Below, piece after piece: positions 28,988 to 37,425 of a DNA stretch of 64,000 nucleotides. This DNA is from Microbacterium sp. BR1. GTDB taxonomy: Bacteria > Actinomycetota > Actinomycetes > Actinomycetales > Microbacteriaceae. The stretch is from the NCBI RefSeq assembly GCF_002812725.1, contig NZ_NMUN01000005.1, positions 62,001-126,000 on the forward strand. The letters run 5' to 3'. The notes below the pieces were generated by a model that was given only the letters and a program-made list of their open reading frames with translations, was not told the origin of the DNA and made no database searches. Every line of letters starts with the position of its first letter. Position 1 is the stretch's first letter. Position numbers and translations under genes: made by a program.

Positions 28988-29105
28988 GCTGACCGGATCA
29001 AAGTGTGCGCCCTGGCTCGATGCCGGGGCGTTCGGCATATGGGCGACGAGACAACCCTGGCCCCTCACGACTCCCGCACGACACGAACCACAGAAGGAGA
29101 ACGCC

Positions 29106-29597
29106 GTGTCTACTGACGCACCCGTGACCTTCCTCACGCAGGACGCCTACGACCGCCTCGCCGCAGAGCTCGAGACGCTCGCGACGGAGGGACGCGAAGA
29201 GATCGCCAAGCGCATCGAGGCCGCCCGCGAAGAGGGCGACCTGAAGGAGAACGGCGGATACCACGCCGCGAAAGACGAACAGGGACGCATCGAGGCGCGC
29301 ATCCGGAACCTGCAGCAGCTCCTGAAGACGGCCGTCGTCGGCGATGCACCCACCTCGACCGGCAGGGTCGTGCCGGGGACCGTCGTGACCGCGAAGGTCG
29401 CCGGCCGCGAGCTGCGATTCCTGCTGGCCAACCGCGAGCTGGCGTCTGACTCCGCGCTGGATGTCTACAGCGAGGCGAGCCCGATCGGCGCCGCGATCCT
29501 GGGCAAGAGCGAGGGCGAGACCACGAGCTACGAGACCCCCAACGGCCGCGAGATGACGGTCGAGATCGTCAAGGTCGAGACCTACACGGGCCAGTAG
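29106..29597 (+). CDS. greA: Transcription elongation factor GreA
   Basis: The 163-residue product has the N-terminal coiled-coil finger with the acidic tip (EGDLKENGGYHAAKDEQG, with the conserved Asp and Glu) and the C-terminal FKBP-like domain with VYSEASPIGAAILGKSEGE. GreA stimulates transcript cleavage by backtracked RNA polymerase. GTG 29106 is set by the GAAGGAGA ribosome site. Between its stop and ilvA lies a hairpin. Confidence 0.94.
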   Translation: MSTDAPVTFLTQDAYDRLAAELETLATEGREEIAKRIEAAREEGDLKENGGYHAAKDEQGRIEARIRNLQQLLKTAVVGDAPTSTGRVVPGTVVTAKVAGRELRFLLANRELASDSALDVYSEASPIGAAILGKSEGETTSYETPNGREMTVEIVKVETYTGQ

Positions 29598-29599
29598 AG

Positions 29600-29664
29600 C
29601 GCGCGAAACTTCAGCTAAGTCCTCTTTGCCCCCGCATTTCGAGACATAAGTGAAGTCTCGCGCG
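29600..29664. terminator. Hairpin between greA and ilvA
   Basis: CGCGCGAAACTTCA (29600-29613) pairs with TGAAGTCTCGCGCG (29651-29664) with one mismatch. It lies between two convergent genes and could serve both. Confidence 0.6.
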
Positions 29665-29675
29665 GTCGTGCGAGG

Positions 29676-30926
29676 TCAGTCGGGGACGACGACGGGGTGG
29701 AAGCCCGCATCCTTCAGCGTCTTCAGCGTCAGGGCCTTGTGCTCTTCGCCGCGCGTTTCGACGCTGATCTGCAGCACGACCTCGCTGATCTGCAAGCCCT
29801 GACCGTGGCGCGTGTGCAGCACCTCGATCACGTTGGCACCCGCCTCCGCGATCAGGTCGGACACGCGCGAGAGCTGCCCCGGACGGTCGGGCAGAGGAAT
29901 CCGCATGCTCATGTAGCGACCGGATGCGGCGAGCCCGTGGGCGACGACGCGCTGGAGCAGCAGGGGGTCGATGTTGCCGCCCGACAGCACCGAGACGGTC
30001 GGCCCGTGCGCTTCGACCTTGCCCGCCAGGATCGCGGCCACGCCGACCGCGCCGGCCGGCTCGACGACGACCTTGGCCCGCTCGAGCAGCACGAGCATCG
30101 CACGCGCGATGTCGTCATCCGTGACCGTCACCACGTCATCGACGAGCTCTTGGATCATCGCGAACGGGATGTCTCCCGGGCGGCTGACCAGGATGCCGTC
30201 GGCGATCGTCGGCCGAGTCTCGACCTCGATCGGATGGCCGCGGCGCAGCGATTCAGGGTACGGTGCGGCGTTCTCGGCCTGCACGCCGATGACGCGCACG
30301 GTCCGGCCCGCGGCGGCGGCCTTCGCCTTGACTGCTCCGGCGACCCCGGCGATGAGGCCTCCCCCGCCGATCCCGAGCACGATGGTCTCGACATCGGGCA
30401 TGTCCTGCGCGATCTCGAGACCGAGTGTGCCCTGCCCGACGATGATGTCGCGGTGGTTGAACGGGGGGATCAGCACGGCTCCCGTGCGCTCGGCGAACTC
30501 CGCCGCGAGGCGCAGCGGGGTATCGACGGTGGCCCCCTCGAGGATCACCTCTGCTCCGTAACCTCGTGTCGCCAGCAGCTTGGGCACGGGCACCCCGAGC
30601 GGCATGAAGATCGTGGCGGGGATGCCGAGTGCCTGGGCCGCGAGCGCGACGCCCTGAGCGTGGTTGCCTGCGGAGGCGGCGACGACACCGCGTGCGCGCT
30701 CCTCGGGAGTCAGGCGCGACAACCGGTAGGCGGCGCCGCGAATCTTGAAGGATCCGGTGCGCTGCAGGTTCTCGAGCTTGAGATGGACGGGCACTCCGAG
30801 CACTTCGGTGAGGTGTTGCGAGTACTCGAGAGGCGTGTGGCTCACCACATCTCGGAGCCCCTCCGCGGCGTCCTCGTATTCCGAGAGCAGCGGCATGGTC
30901 AGCCCACGCGGTTCGACGGCGGTCAT
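29676..30926 (-). CDS. ilvA: Threonine ammonia-lyase
   Basis: The 416-residue protein has the PLP lysine in GSFKIRGAAYRL, then SAGNHAQGVALAA and the Gly-rich phosphate loop LGIGGGGLIAGVAG. A C-terminal ACT-like domain (about 80 residues, with RPGQLSRVSDLIAEAGANVIEVLHTR) is present, as in the short one-ACT form of the enzyme. It deaminates threonine to 2-oxobutanoate. ATG 30926 overlaps the stop of the AI-2E permease gene by ATGA, so both are likely co-transcribed; the frame extends further to 31532 but that part is not coding. Confidence 0.92.
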   Translation of the reverse strand: MTAVEPRGLTMPLLSEYEDAAEGLRDVVSHTPLEYSQHLTEVLGVPVHLKLENLQRTGSFKIRGAAYRLSRLTPEERARGVVAASAGNHAQGVALAAQALGIPATIFMPLGVPVPKLLATRGYGAEVILEGATVDTPLRLAAEFAERTGAVLIPPFNHRDIIVGQGTLGLEIAQDMPDVETIVLGIGGGGLIAGVAGAVKAKAAAAGRTVRVIGVQAENAAPYPESLRRGHPIEVETRPTIADGILVSRPGDIPFAMIQELVDDVVTVTDDDIARAMLVLLERAKVVVEPAGAVGVAAILAGKVEAHGPTVSVLSGGNIDPLLLQRVVAHGLAASGRYMSMRIPLPDRPGQLSRVSDLIAEAGANVIEVLHTRHGQGLQISEVVLQISVETRGEEHKALTLKTLKDAGFHPVVVPD

Positions 30927-32149
30927 CCCTGTGTTCCCTCGGGTCGAGTGCTGACGCCAGTGGCGGGTGGTGTTCTCTTCTTTCGTGGCACGGTGCTCCA
31001 GATCAGTTCGCCCGCGACCACGCCATCCGGTCTCTCCCACCCGCGCGATCCGATGTAGACGGCGAAGACGTTCACGAACGCGGCGAGCGGGACGGCGAAG
31101 AGCGCGCCGGGGATGCCACCGACCAGCGCACCACCCGCGACGACCAGGACGACACCGAGCGGGTGCACCTTGACGGCCGCACCCATCAGGATCGGCTGCA
31201 GCACGTGCCCCTCGAGCTGCTGCACGCCGAGCACGACGATCAGCATCAGAACGGCGATGAACGGACCGTTGTAGACCAGGGCCAGGAAGACCGCGACGGC
31301 GCCCGTGACGACGGCTCCGACGATCGGGATGAACGAGCCCAGGAACACCAGCACGGCCACGGGGATCGCGAGCGGCACCCCGAGCAGCGCCGCACCCAGA
31401 CCGATACCGACGGCGTCGATGGATGCGACCAGGAGCTGGGTGCGGGCGTAGTTGACGACCGTCACCCATCCGGCTCGGGCTGCGCCGTCGACCGGCTTGC
31501 GGGCCGCACGGGGGAAGAGACGCAGCGTCCACTTCCAGATGCCGCCGCCGTCCGCGAGGGTGCAGAGCAGGATGAAGATCGTGAGCAGGGCGCCGACCAC
31601 GACGTGTCCGACGGTGGATCCGACCGCGAGCGCCCCCGAGAGCAGCAGCTGCGCCTGCTCCTGAACGATGGTCCAGGCCTGGGCGAGCGCGTCATCGATC
31701 TGGCCCGACGTCAGGTGCAGCGGCCCATCGATGAGGTACTGGCGGAACTGCTCGACGGCCTGCACGGTGCGCTCCTGCACGCTCGCCCACTGCAGACTGA
31801 TCTGCCAGACCACGAGCCAGATGAGCCCCGAGACGATCGCGAGAGTGCCGAGCACGGCGATGACGATCGCGAGCCACCGCGGCACGCCACGACGCAGCAA
31901 CCACGTGAACGCCGGCCACAGCAGCGCGGTGACGAGGATGGCCACCAGCAGCGGGATGACGATGACTTTGAGCTGGATGACGAGCCAGATCACGATCGAG
32001 GCAGCGGCTGCGATGACGATCATGCGCCACGCATACGCGGCTGCCAGGCGCAGGCCGCGCGGCACGGAGGGCGTGAGATCGCTCGAGACCGTGCGCTCGC
32101 GAATGACGTCGACCAGCCTTCGACGCGGAGATTCGGGCGCTTCGTTCAC
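30923..32149 (-). CDS. AI-2E family transporter (PerM-like)
   Basis: The 408-residue product has eight predicted membrane helices. The N-terminus has MIVIAAAASIVIWLVIQLK and IPLLVAILVTALLWPAFTWLL, and the C-terminal part has PVAVLVFLGSFIPIVGAVVTG and VVAGGALVGGIPGALFAVPLAAF, typical of the family. Members transport autoinducer-2 or act as Na+/H+ antiporters; the substrate here is unknown. GTG 32149 is preceded by TAGACT at six bases. It overlaps ilvA by 4 bp. Confidence 0.88.
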   Translation of the reverse strand: MNEAPESPRRRLVDVIRERTVSSDLTPSVPRGLRLAAAYAWRMIVIAAAASIVIWLVIQLKVIVIPLLVAILVTALLWPAFTWLLRRGVPRWLAIVIAVLGTLAIVSGLIWLVVWQISLQWASVQERTVQAVEQFRQYLIDGPLHLTSGQIDDALAQAWTIVQEQAQLLLSGALAVGSTVGHVVVGALLTIFILLCTLADGGGIWKWTLRLFPRAARKPVDGAARAGWVTVVNYARTQLLVASIDAVGIGLGAALLGVPLAIPVAVLVFLGSFIPIVGAVVTGAVAVFLALVYNGPFIAVLMLIVVLGVQQLEGHVLQPILMGAAVKVHPLGVVLVVAGGALVGGIPGALFAVPLAAFVNVFAVYIGSRGWERPDGVVAGELIWSTVPRKKRTPPATGVSTRPEGTQG

Positions 32150-32155
32150 CCAGCA

Positions 32156-32161
32156 AGTCTA
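32156..32161 (-). promoter_or_regulatory. -10 box of the AI-2E transporter/ilvA operon
   Basis: TAGACT on the minus strand, six bases before GTG 32149. Confidence 0.45.
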
Positions 32162-32264
32162 GGAGTCCGAACGAGGCCCGCGTTATCACGCGGATTCGCC
32201 CGGCCATTCGGGTCGCCCTCGTGCGCGGTGTCGAGATCGCCACGGGGATGTCGGATGCCGCAGC

Positions 32265-32270
32265 TAGGCT
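32265..32270 (+). promoter_or_regulatory. -10 box of the AlkZ/YcaQ-family gene
   Basis: TAGGCT, seven bases before ATG 32278, with no ribosome site between. Confidence 0.45.
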
Positions 32271-32277
32271 GACGCCG

Positions 32278-33564
32278 ATGAAACAGTCGCTGAGCGCGCG
32301 TGAAGCGCGGCGGATGGCGCTCGCCGCGCAAGGATTCGGGCGGCGCTCCCCCGCCGTCGCCGGCACGCGCCAGCTCAACGCGATGCTCGGGCGCATGCAC
32401 ACGCTGCAGATCGACTCGGTCAACGTCTACGCGCGCTCTCACTACATGCCGCTCTTCTCCCGCCTCGGGCCCTATGACACCGCGCTGCTCGATCGGCTCC
32501 TGTTCGCCCGGCGCTCGCCCTACGTGGAGTTCTGGGCACACGTCGCCGCGTTCATCCCGGCGAACGATTGGCAGCTCTTCCGGTTCCGCATGGACGACCA
32601 TCGCGCACGCTTCACGGCGCCCGGCACGTGGTTCGCCGAGAACCTGGCGATCGTGGACTGGGTGCGTGCCGAACTCGGTGCGCGCGGCCCGCTCCGCCCC
32701 GCCGAGATCGAACACGACTCACGGCGCGGCGCGCGCGGGCCCTGGTGGGACTGGGACGGCGTCAAACGGGCCCTCGAATACCTGTGGCTGATCGGCGAGG
32801 TGGCCGTGGCCGGACGCCGCGGCTTCGAGCGTCGGTATGCGCTCGCGGCCGACGTCATCCCCGCGTCCGCCCTCGAACGCGAGATCGACCGGCCGCAGGC
32901 GATCCGAGAGCTCGTGGCGCGCGCGGCCTCCGCCTACGGCGTCGCAACGGAGTCCGACCTGGACGACTACTGGCGTCTGCGCGACCGCAAGGCCGTCAAG
33001 CGCGCGACGGCCGAACTGGTGGACGCGGGAGAACTCGTGCCCGTCACCGTCGAGGGCTGGGATCGCGGCGCCAAGCCGCTGCCCGCGTGGGCGCATCGCG
33101 ATGCGGCGCTCCCCCGCCGCATCGATGCCGCGACCGTCCTGACACCCTTCGACCCGATGGTGTGGTTCCGCGATCGGGCCCAGCGCCTCTTCGGCTTCGA
33201 CTACCGGATCGAGATCTACACACCCGCGCCGCGGCGCCGCTACGGCTACTACTCCCTGCCCGTGCTGCTCGATGACGAGCTCGTCGGGCGTGTCGATCTC
33301 AAGGCCGACAGGGCCGGGTCGAGCCTTCTCGTACAGTCCGCGTGGTGGGAGGAGGGCCCTCTCCGCCCTGACGCCCCCGCACGTGTCGCGGATGTCCTGC
33401 GGGATGCCGCGCGCTGGCAGGGGCTCGAGGGCATCTCGGTGGCGAGCTGGGGCGACGCGACCGACGCGGTGGCGGGGGCGCTCGGCGCACCCCGGCACGT
33501 CGCGGGGCCCGAGGCCGTCGCGCTCGCACCCGACGAACCGCAGCCGGTCGAGGCGATCGCATGA
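32278..33564 (+). CDS. AlkZ/YcaQ-family DNA glycosylase (winged-helix protein)
   Basis: The 428-residue protein belongs to the HTH_42 winged-helix family, which includes E. coli YcaQ and Streptomyces AlkZ, glycosylases that unhook DNA interstrand crosslinks and excise bulky alkylated bases. The catalytic motif Q-x-D is seen as Q44-I-D46 in HTLQIDSVN, as in YcaQ rather than the Q-x-Q of AlkZ. Other marks are ARSHYMPLFSRLGPYD and LLTPFDP-like TVLTPFDPMVW. ATG 32278 follows TAGGCT, so I chose it over the upstream GTG 32221. It overlaps the next gene by ATGA. Confidence 0.88.
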   Translation: MKQSLSAREARRMALAAQGFGRRSPAVAGTRQLNAMLGRMHTLQIDSVNVYARSHYMPLFSRLGPYDTALLDRLLFARRSPYVEFWAHVAAFIPANDWQLFRFRMDDHRARFTAPGTWFAENLAIVDWVRAELGARGPLRPAEIEHDSRRGARGPWWDWDGVKRALEYLWLIGEVAVAGRRGFERRYALAADVIPASALEREIDRPQAIRELVARAASAYGVATESDLDDYWRLRDRKAVKRATAELVDAGELVPVTVEGWDRGAKPLPAWAHRDAALPRRIDAATVLTPFDPMVWFRDRAQRLFGFDYRIEIYTPAPRRRYGYYSLPVLLDDELVGRVDLKADRAGSSLLVQSAWWEEGPLRPDAPARVADVLRDAARWQGLEGISVASWGDATDAVAGALGAPRHVAGPEAVALAPDEPQPVEAIA

Positions 33565-34508
33565 GCCCGCGACGACGTCCGGGGCGCGGTGCGGCCATCG
33601 TCATCGCCGCGGCCGCCGTCATCGCGCTCGCCGCGGCGATCGGTCTCGTCCTGTGGTTCACCACCCGGGGGGATTCGGCCGAGGCGGGTGCGCAGAGATA
33701 CCTCGACGCGCTCGCCCGTGGTGATGCCGATGAGATCCGGACGACGGTCACCGCCGACGCGATGCCCGGCGACACGACCCTCGACGCCTTCGAGGCCGCG
33801 AGCAGCTACCTCGGGCAGCCCACGGTGACGAGTACCGAGACACTGGCGGATGGCACCGCGACGGTCTCTGCGACCTACTCGCTCGCGCGGGAGGCGCGCA
33901 CCGTGACGTTCACCGTTCGACAGGAGGACGGACGCTGGCTGGCCGATGCGGATGCGCTCGGCGCTCTCGCGGCGACCACGTCGATCGGCGACGCGGTGAA
34001 AATCGGTGACGTGGTGCTCGAGACATCCGCGACTCTGGTCGCCCTTCCCGCCGTGTACGCCGTCACGGCAACCCCCGCGGGGATCCTGACCGGTGAGGCG
34101 GAGGCGGTCGTGGCGCCCGGCGAGACGACACAGGTCGCCGTGGCGGCATCGCTGACGCCCGACGCCGCCGCGCGGGCCCAACCCGCCGTGGACGCGTATC
34201 TGGAGGCGTGCACGGCATCGTCGCCCGAAACGCCCGCGCCGGCGAGCCCGGAGTCGTGCGGCATCAGCGTCCCCTGGGGTGCCGACCTGGCGAGCGCACA
34301 GGGCTTCGTGTTCCGGATCGAGACGCTGCCCACGGTCGCGCTCGACGCGACCGGCGGCTTCATCGCCAGCGGCGGCTCGTACGTCGTCACCGTCTCGGGC
34401 CCGAAACGTGATGGCACCCCCGGCGAGTTCACCTACCGTGACGATGCGTGGACGCTGCGTGGCGCCCTGGTCTTCACGGGCGGCGAGTTGATCCTCCGGG
34501 CCTGGTGA
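33561..34508 (+). CDS. Membrane-anchored extracytoplasmic protein, unknown function
   Basis: The 315-residue protein has Arg-rich residues 3-9 and a membrane helix at about 11-34, with no lipobox Cys, so it is probably anchored and exported. Residues 40-140 (QRYLDALARGDADEIRTTVT and RTVTFTVRQEDGRWLADADALG) resemble NTF2-like exported domains of the DUF4878 kind. The rest is rich in Ala, Thr and beta structure, with two Cys. Its start overlaps the glycosylase stop by 4 bp, but a functional link is not evident. Confidence 0.7.
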   Translation: MSPRRRPGRGAAIVIAAAAVIALAAAIGLVLWFTTRGDSAEAGAQRYLDALARGDADEIRTTVTADAMPGDTTLDAFEAASSYLGQPTVTSTETLADGTATVSATYSLAREARTVTFTVRQEDGRWLADADALGALAATTSIGDAVKIGDVVLETSATLVALPAVYAVTATPAGILTGEAEAVVAPGETTQVAVAASLTPDAAARAQPAVDAYLEACTASSPETPAPASPESCGISVPWGADLASAQGFVFRIETLPTVALDATGGFIASGGSYVVTVSGPKRDGTPGEFTYRDDAWTLRGALVFTGGELILRAW

Positions 34509-34513
34509 GCGGC

Positions 34514-35401
34514 CTAGAAGCTGCCACCCATCGTGTGGAGACGCTCGATCCGGTCCGGGATCGGCGGATGCGTCGAGAACAGCCGTGTCAGGGCGTTCGG
34601 GCGGAGCGGGTCGGCCAGCCACAGGTGCGCCATCGAGGTGTTCGCCTTCTTCAACGGCTGAGCGTGCGCCTGCAGCTTCGCCAGCGCCGAGGCGAGGCCA
34701 TCGGGGTTTCGCGTCGTGAGCGCGGCCGTGGCATCCGCCAGGTACTCGCGCTGGCGCGAGATCGCGGCCTGCACGGCACCGGCGAGCAGCGGCGCGATGA
34801 CCGCCGCGACGATGCCGAAGATCAGGAAGACGATCTGCGCCTGGCCGTTGCCGCCACGTCGCGCGCCCCCGAACAGCGTGAAGCGCAGGAACACGTCCGC
34901 GAGCAAGCCGATCGCGACGACGAGCCCGAACACGATCAGCGAGACCCGGATGTCGTAATTGCGGATGTGTCCGAGCTCGTGCGCGAGCACACCCTCGAGT
35001 TCTTGATCGTCCATGATGTCGAGAAGACCCGTTGTCACGGCGATCGCGGCACGCTCGGGAGTCCGACCCGTCGCGAACGCGTTGGGTGCCGCATCCTGCA
35101 CGATGTGGACCTTCGGCATCGGGGTGCCCGTCGCGATGCACAGGTTCTCGACCATGTTCCAGAGGCGCGGGTTGTCTGCCTTCTGGATCTCGACCGCACC
35201 CGCCAGGGCGAGGGCCTCGCGATCGGCGACGAAGTACTGCAGCGTCGCGTACCCGACGGCACCGATCACGACGAACGCGGTGATCCACCAGTTGTTGGCG
35301 GCGAGCCATCCCGCCAACAGCCCGAGTCCGCCGATGATCAGGACGAACGCGATCATGATGAACCACGTGTTGCGCTTGTTGCGCGCGATCGCGGAATACA
35401 C
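34514..35401 (-). CDS. htpX: Membrane zinc metalloprotease HtpX
   Basis: The 295-residue protein has two N-terminal membrane helices (about residues 12-32 and 38-58), a cytoplasmic protease region with the zinc motif HELGH (141-145), two more helices, then the third ligand Glu in ISRQREYLADATAAL. HtpX degrades damaged membrane proteins. The gene follows lemA in the same direction, a pairing conserved in many bacteria. GTG 35401 is the predicted start. Confidence 0.93.
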   Translation of the reverse strand: MYSAIARNKRNTWFIMIAFVLIIGGLGLLAGWLAANNWWITAFVVIGAVGYATLQYFVADREALALAGAVEIQKADNPRLWNMVENLCIATGTPMPKVHIVQDAAPNAFATGRTPERAAIAVTTGLLDIMDDQELEGVLAHELGHIRNYDIRVSLIVFGLVVAIGLLADVFLRFTLFGGARRGGNGQAQIVFLIFGIVAAVIAPLLAGAVQAAISRQREYLADATAALTTRNPDGLASALAKLQAHAQPLKKANTSMAHLWLADPLRPNALTRLFSTHPPIPDRIERLHTMGGSF

Positions 35402-35455
35402 GGCTGAGCTGGACTCTCGTCAGACCGGGATGCGCGTCACGTCGGACAGTTCGCG

Positions 35456-36025
35456 TCAGAACTGAACGCGCGGCGGCTCGGAGATCGCCGCGCCGTTCTC
35501 GACCTCGAAGAACTCACGCTCGTGGAACCCGAGGTTCCGGGCGAACATATTGTTCGGAAAGACCTTGATCTTGGTGTTCAGCTCGCGCACGCCGCCGTTG
35601 TAGAACCGGCGGGATGCCTGGATCTTGTCTTCCGTGTCGACGATCGACTGCTGCAGCTGCAGGAAGTTCTGGCTCGCCTGCAGCTGAGGGTAGGCCTCGG
35701 CGACGGCGAACAGCGACTTCAGCGCCTGCTGCATGTGCCCCTCGGCGACGCCCGCATCGGCCGGGCCCTGCGCCTGCAGGGTCTCGGCGCGCGCACGCGT
35801 CACATTCTCGAAGACGGCCTTCTCATGCGCCGCGTACCCCTTGACCGTGTCGATCAGGTTGGGGAGCAGGTCGGCTCGACGCTTGAGCTGCACCGTGATG
35901 TCGCTCCACGCTTCGTCCACGCGCACGTTCAGCTGCACCAGCGAGTTGTAGGTCGCCCAGAGGTAGATGCCGACGATGGCGACCAGGGCGACGACGATCA
36001 GGACCGGAATGAGCCATTCCCACAT
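35456..36025 (-). CDS. lemA: LemA family protein
   Basis: The 189-residue product has a single N-terminal membrane helix (LIPVLIVVALVAIVGIYLW) followed by a long helical domain with the family marks NSLVQLNVRVDEAWSDITVQLKRRADLLPNLI and ARRFYN-like SRRFYNGGVRELN. It is usually encoded next to htpX. I start at ATG 36025, with TGGAGAC ribosome site at good distance; the frame is open to 36079. The function is unknown; a role in envelope stress is suggested by context. Confidence 0.9.
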   Translation of the reverse strand: MWEWLIPVLIVVALVAIVGIYLWATYNSLVQLNVRVDEAWSDITVQLKRRADLLPNLIDTVKGYAAHEKAVFENVTRARAETLQAQGPADAGVAEGHMQQALKSLFAVAEAYPQLQASQNFLQLQQSIVDTEDKIQASRRFYNGGVRELNTKIKVFPNNMFARNLGFHEREFFEVENGAAISEPPRVQF

Positions 36026-36111
36026 GGGTGTCTCCATAAGCGAGGTAGTCAGACGCGAGTGTGTCGTTCGTGCCCCCATCCTACCGGCGCATCCCGCCGA
36101 ACCCCTGGGAA

Positions 36112-37425
36112 CTATTCGCCGAGCACCCGATTCAGGTACGCGTTCGTGAAGCGCCGGTCGGGGTCGAGGCTGTTGCGCAGCGCCACGAAGTCGCCGAATC
36201 GCGGGTATCTCTCGGCGAGGTCGGCGGCGCCGAGCGTGTGCATCTTGCCCCAGTGCGGGCGCCCGCCGTGCGCGAGCATGATCGGTTCGATCGCCGCGAA
36301 GTACTCGGTGGGGTCCTCGCGCCAGTAGCGGTGCACGGCGATGTATCCGCTCGCCCGTCCATGGGCCGTCGACATCCAGAGGTCGTCCGCCGCCGCGACG
36401 CGCACCTCGATCGGGAACGACACCCGCAGATCGGATGCGTCGATCGCGGCCTGGACGTCCCGGAACGCGGCCGCGAGGTTCTCGATCGGGACGGCGTACT
36501 CCATCTCACGGAACCGGACGGTGCGGTCCTGCGTGAACACGCGCGTCGAGGCATCCGTGTACTCGCGATCGCCCGTGAGCCGCGTCGCAAGGCGATTGAT
36601 CCGGGGCGCGACCGCGGGTACGATCGATGCCGACCCGCACGTCACGCGGAAGAGACCGTTCGCGAGCAGTGTCTCATCGACCCAGCGCGCGGCACGGGGC
36701 AGGGGCGAGCGCGGCGCACTCTCGGGCAGGCGCGTATTCGTCTTCGTCAGGGCGACATCGGTGTGCGGAAACCAGTAGAACTCGAAGTGATCGGATGCTT
36801 CGGCCCGCTCATCCAGCGCCGCCACGACGTCATCGACCGGCTCGGGACGCTCGACGGCGTGCAACACGAAGGCCGGAACGCACTGCAGCGTGACGTCGAC
36901 CAGGATGCCGAGGGCACCGAGACCGAGCGCGACGGCGGGCAACAGCTCGGGATTCTCGTCGTCGCTCACGGTGAGCAGGTCACCCGTTCCCGTCACGAGG
37001 GTCGCGCCGACGATCTGCGTCGAGATGCCCCCGAAGCGCAATCCCGTGCCGTGCGTGCCGGTCGAGGTCGCGCCCGCGATGGACTGGCGATCGATGTCGC
37101 CGAGGTTCGCCATCGCGAGGCCGTACGGGGCGAGCAGGCGCGGCATCTGGTGCAGCCGTGTTCCGGCGAGCACGCGCACGCGCGAGCGCTCGCGGTCGAC
37201 ATCGACGACGCCGCTCAGGTCATCGAGGTCGAGCAGAACGCCGGGCGCGACGGCGATCCCCGTGAAGCTGTGGCCGGCGCCGACGGCCTTGATCCGCAAC
37301 CCGCGAGCGATCGCGGCCTGCACCGAGCGCACGACGGCCGCCGTGTCGGCCGGGCGCTCGACGCGTTGGGGACGAACCGACGCGGTCCGGCCCCAGTTGC
37401 GCCAGGTGCCACCCATCCGGGTCAC
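36112..37425 (-). CDS. D-arabinono-1,4-lactone oxidase family FAD oxidase
   Basis: The 437-residue protein has an N-terminal FAD-binding domain of the VAO type (GAGHSFTGIAVAPGVLLDLDDLSGV, where the His is the usual covalent FAD site) and ATSTGTHGTGLRFGG, then a C-terminal ALO substrate domain ending with GRPHWGKMHTL and DPDRRFTNAYL. The family includes aldonolactone oxidases and alditol oxidases; the substrate here cannot be predicted. GTG 37425 overlaps the upstream gene's stop (GTGA), so the two genes are translated together. A much longer open frame to 39987 is an artefact. Confidence 0.88.
   Translation of the reverse strand: MTRMGGTWRNWGRTASVRPQRVERPADTAAVVRSVQAAIARGLRIKAVGAGHSFTGIAVAPGVLLDLDDLSGVVDVDRERSRVRVLAGTRLHQMPRLLAPYGLAMANLGDIDRQSIAGATSTGTHGTGLRFGGISTQIVGATLVTGTGDLLTVSDDENPELLPAVALGLGALGILVDVTLQCVPAFVLHAVERPEPVDDVVAALDERAEASDHFEFYWFPHTDVALTKTNTRLPESAPRSPLPRAARWVDETLLANGLFRVTCGSASIVPAVAPRINRLATRLTGDREYTDASTRVFTQDRTVRFREMEYAVPIENLAAAFRDVQAAIDASDLRVSFPIEVRVAAADDLWMSTAHGRASGYIAVHRYWREDPTEYFAAIEPIMLAHGGRPHWGKMHTLGAADLAERYPRFGDFVALRNSLDPDRRFTNAYLNRVLGE

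Noticed and set aside
28985..28990. TAGGCT as a greA promoter
   Set aside because: It overlaps the DUF4307 stop codon and is 115 bases from greA; no further support.
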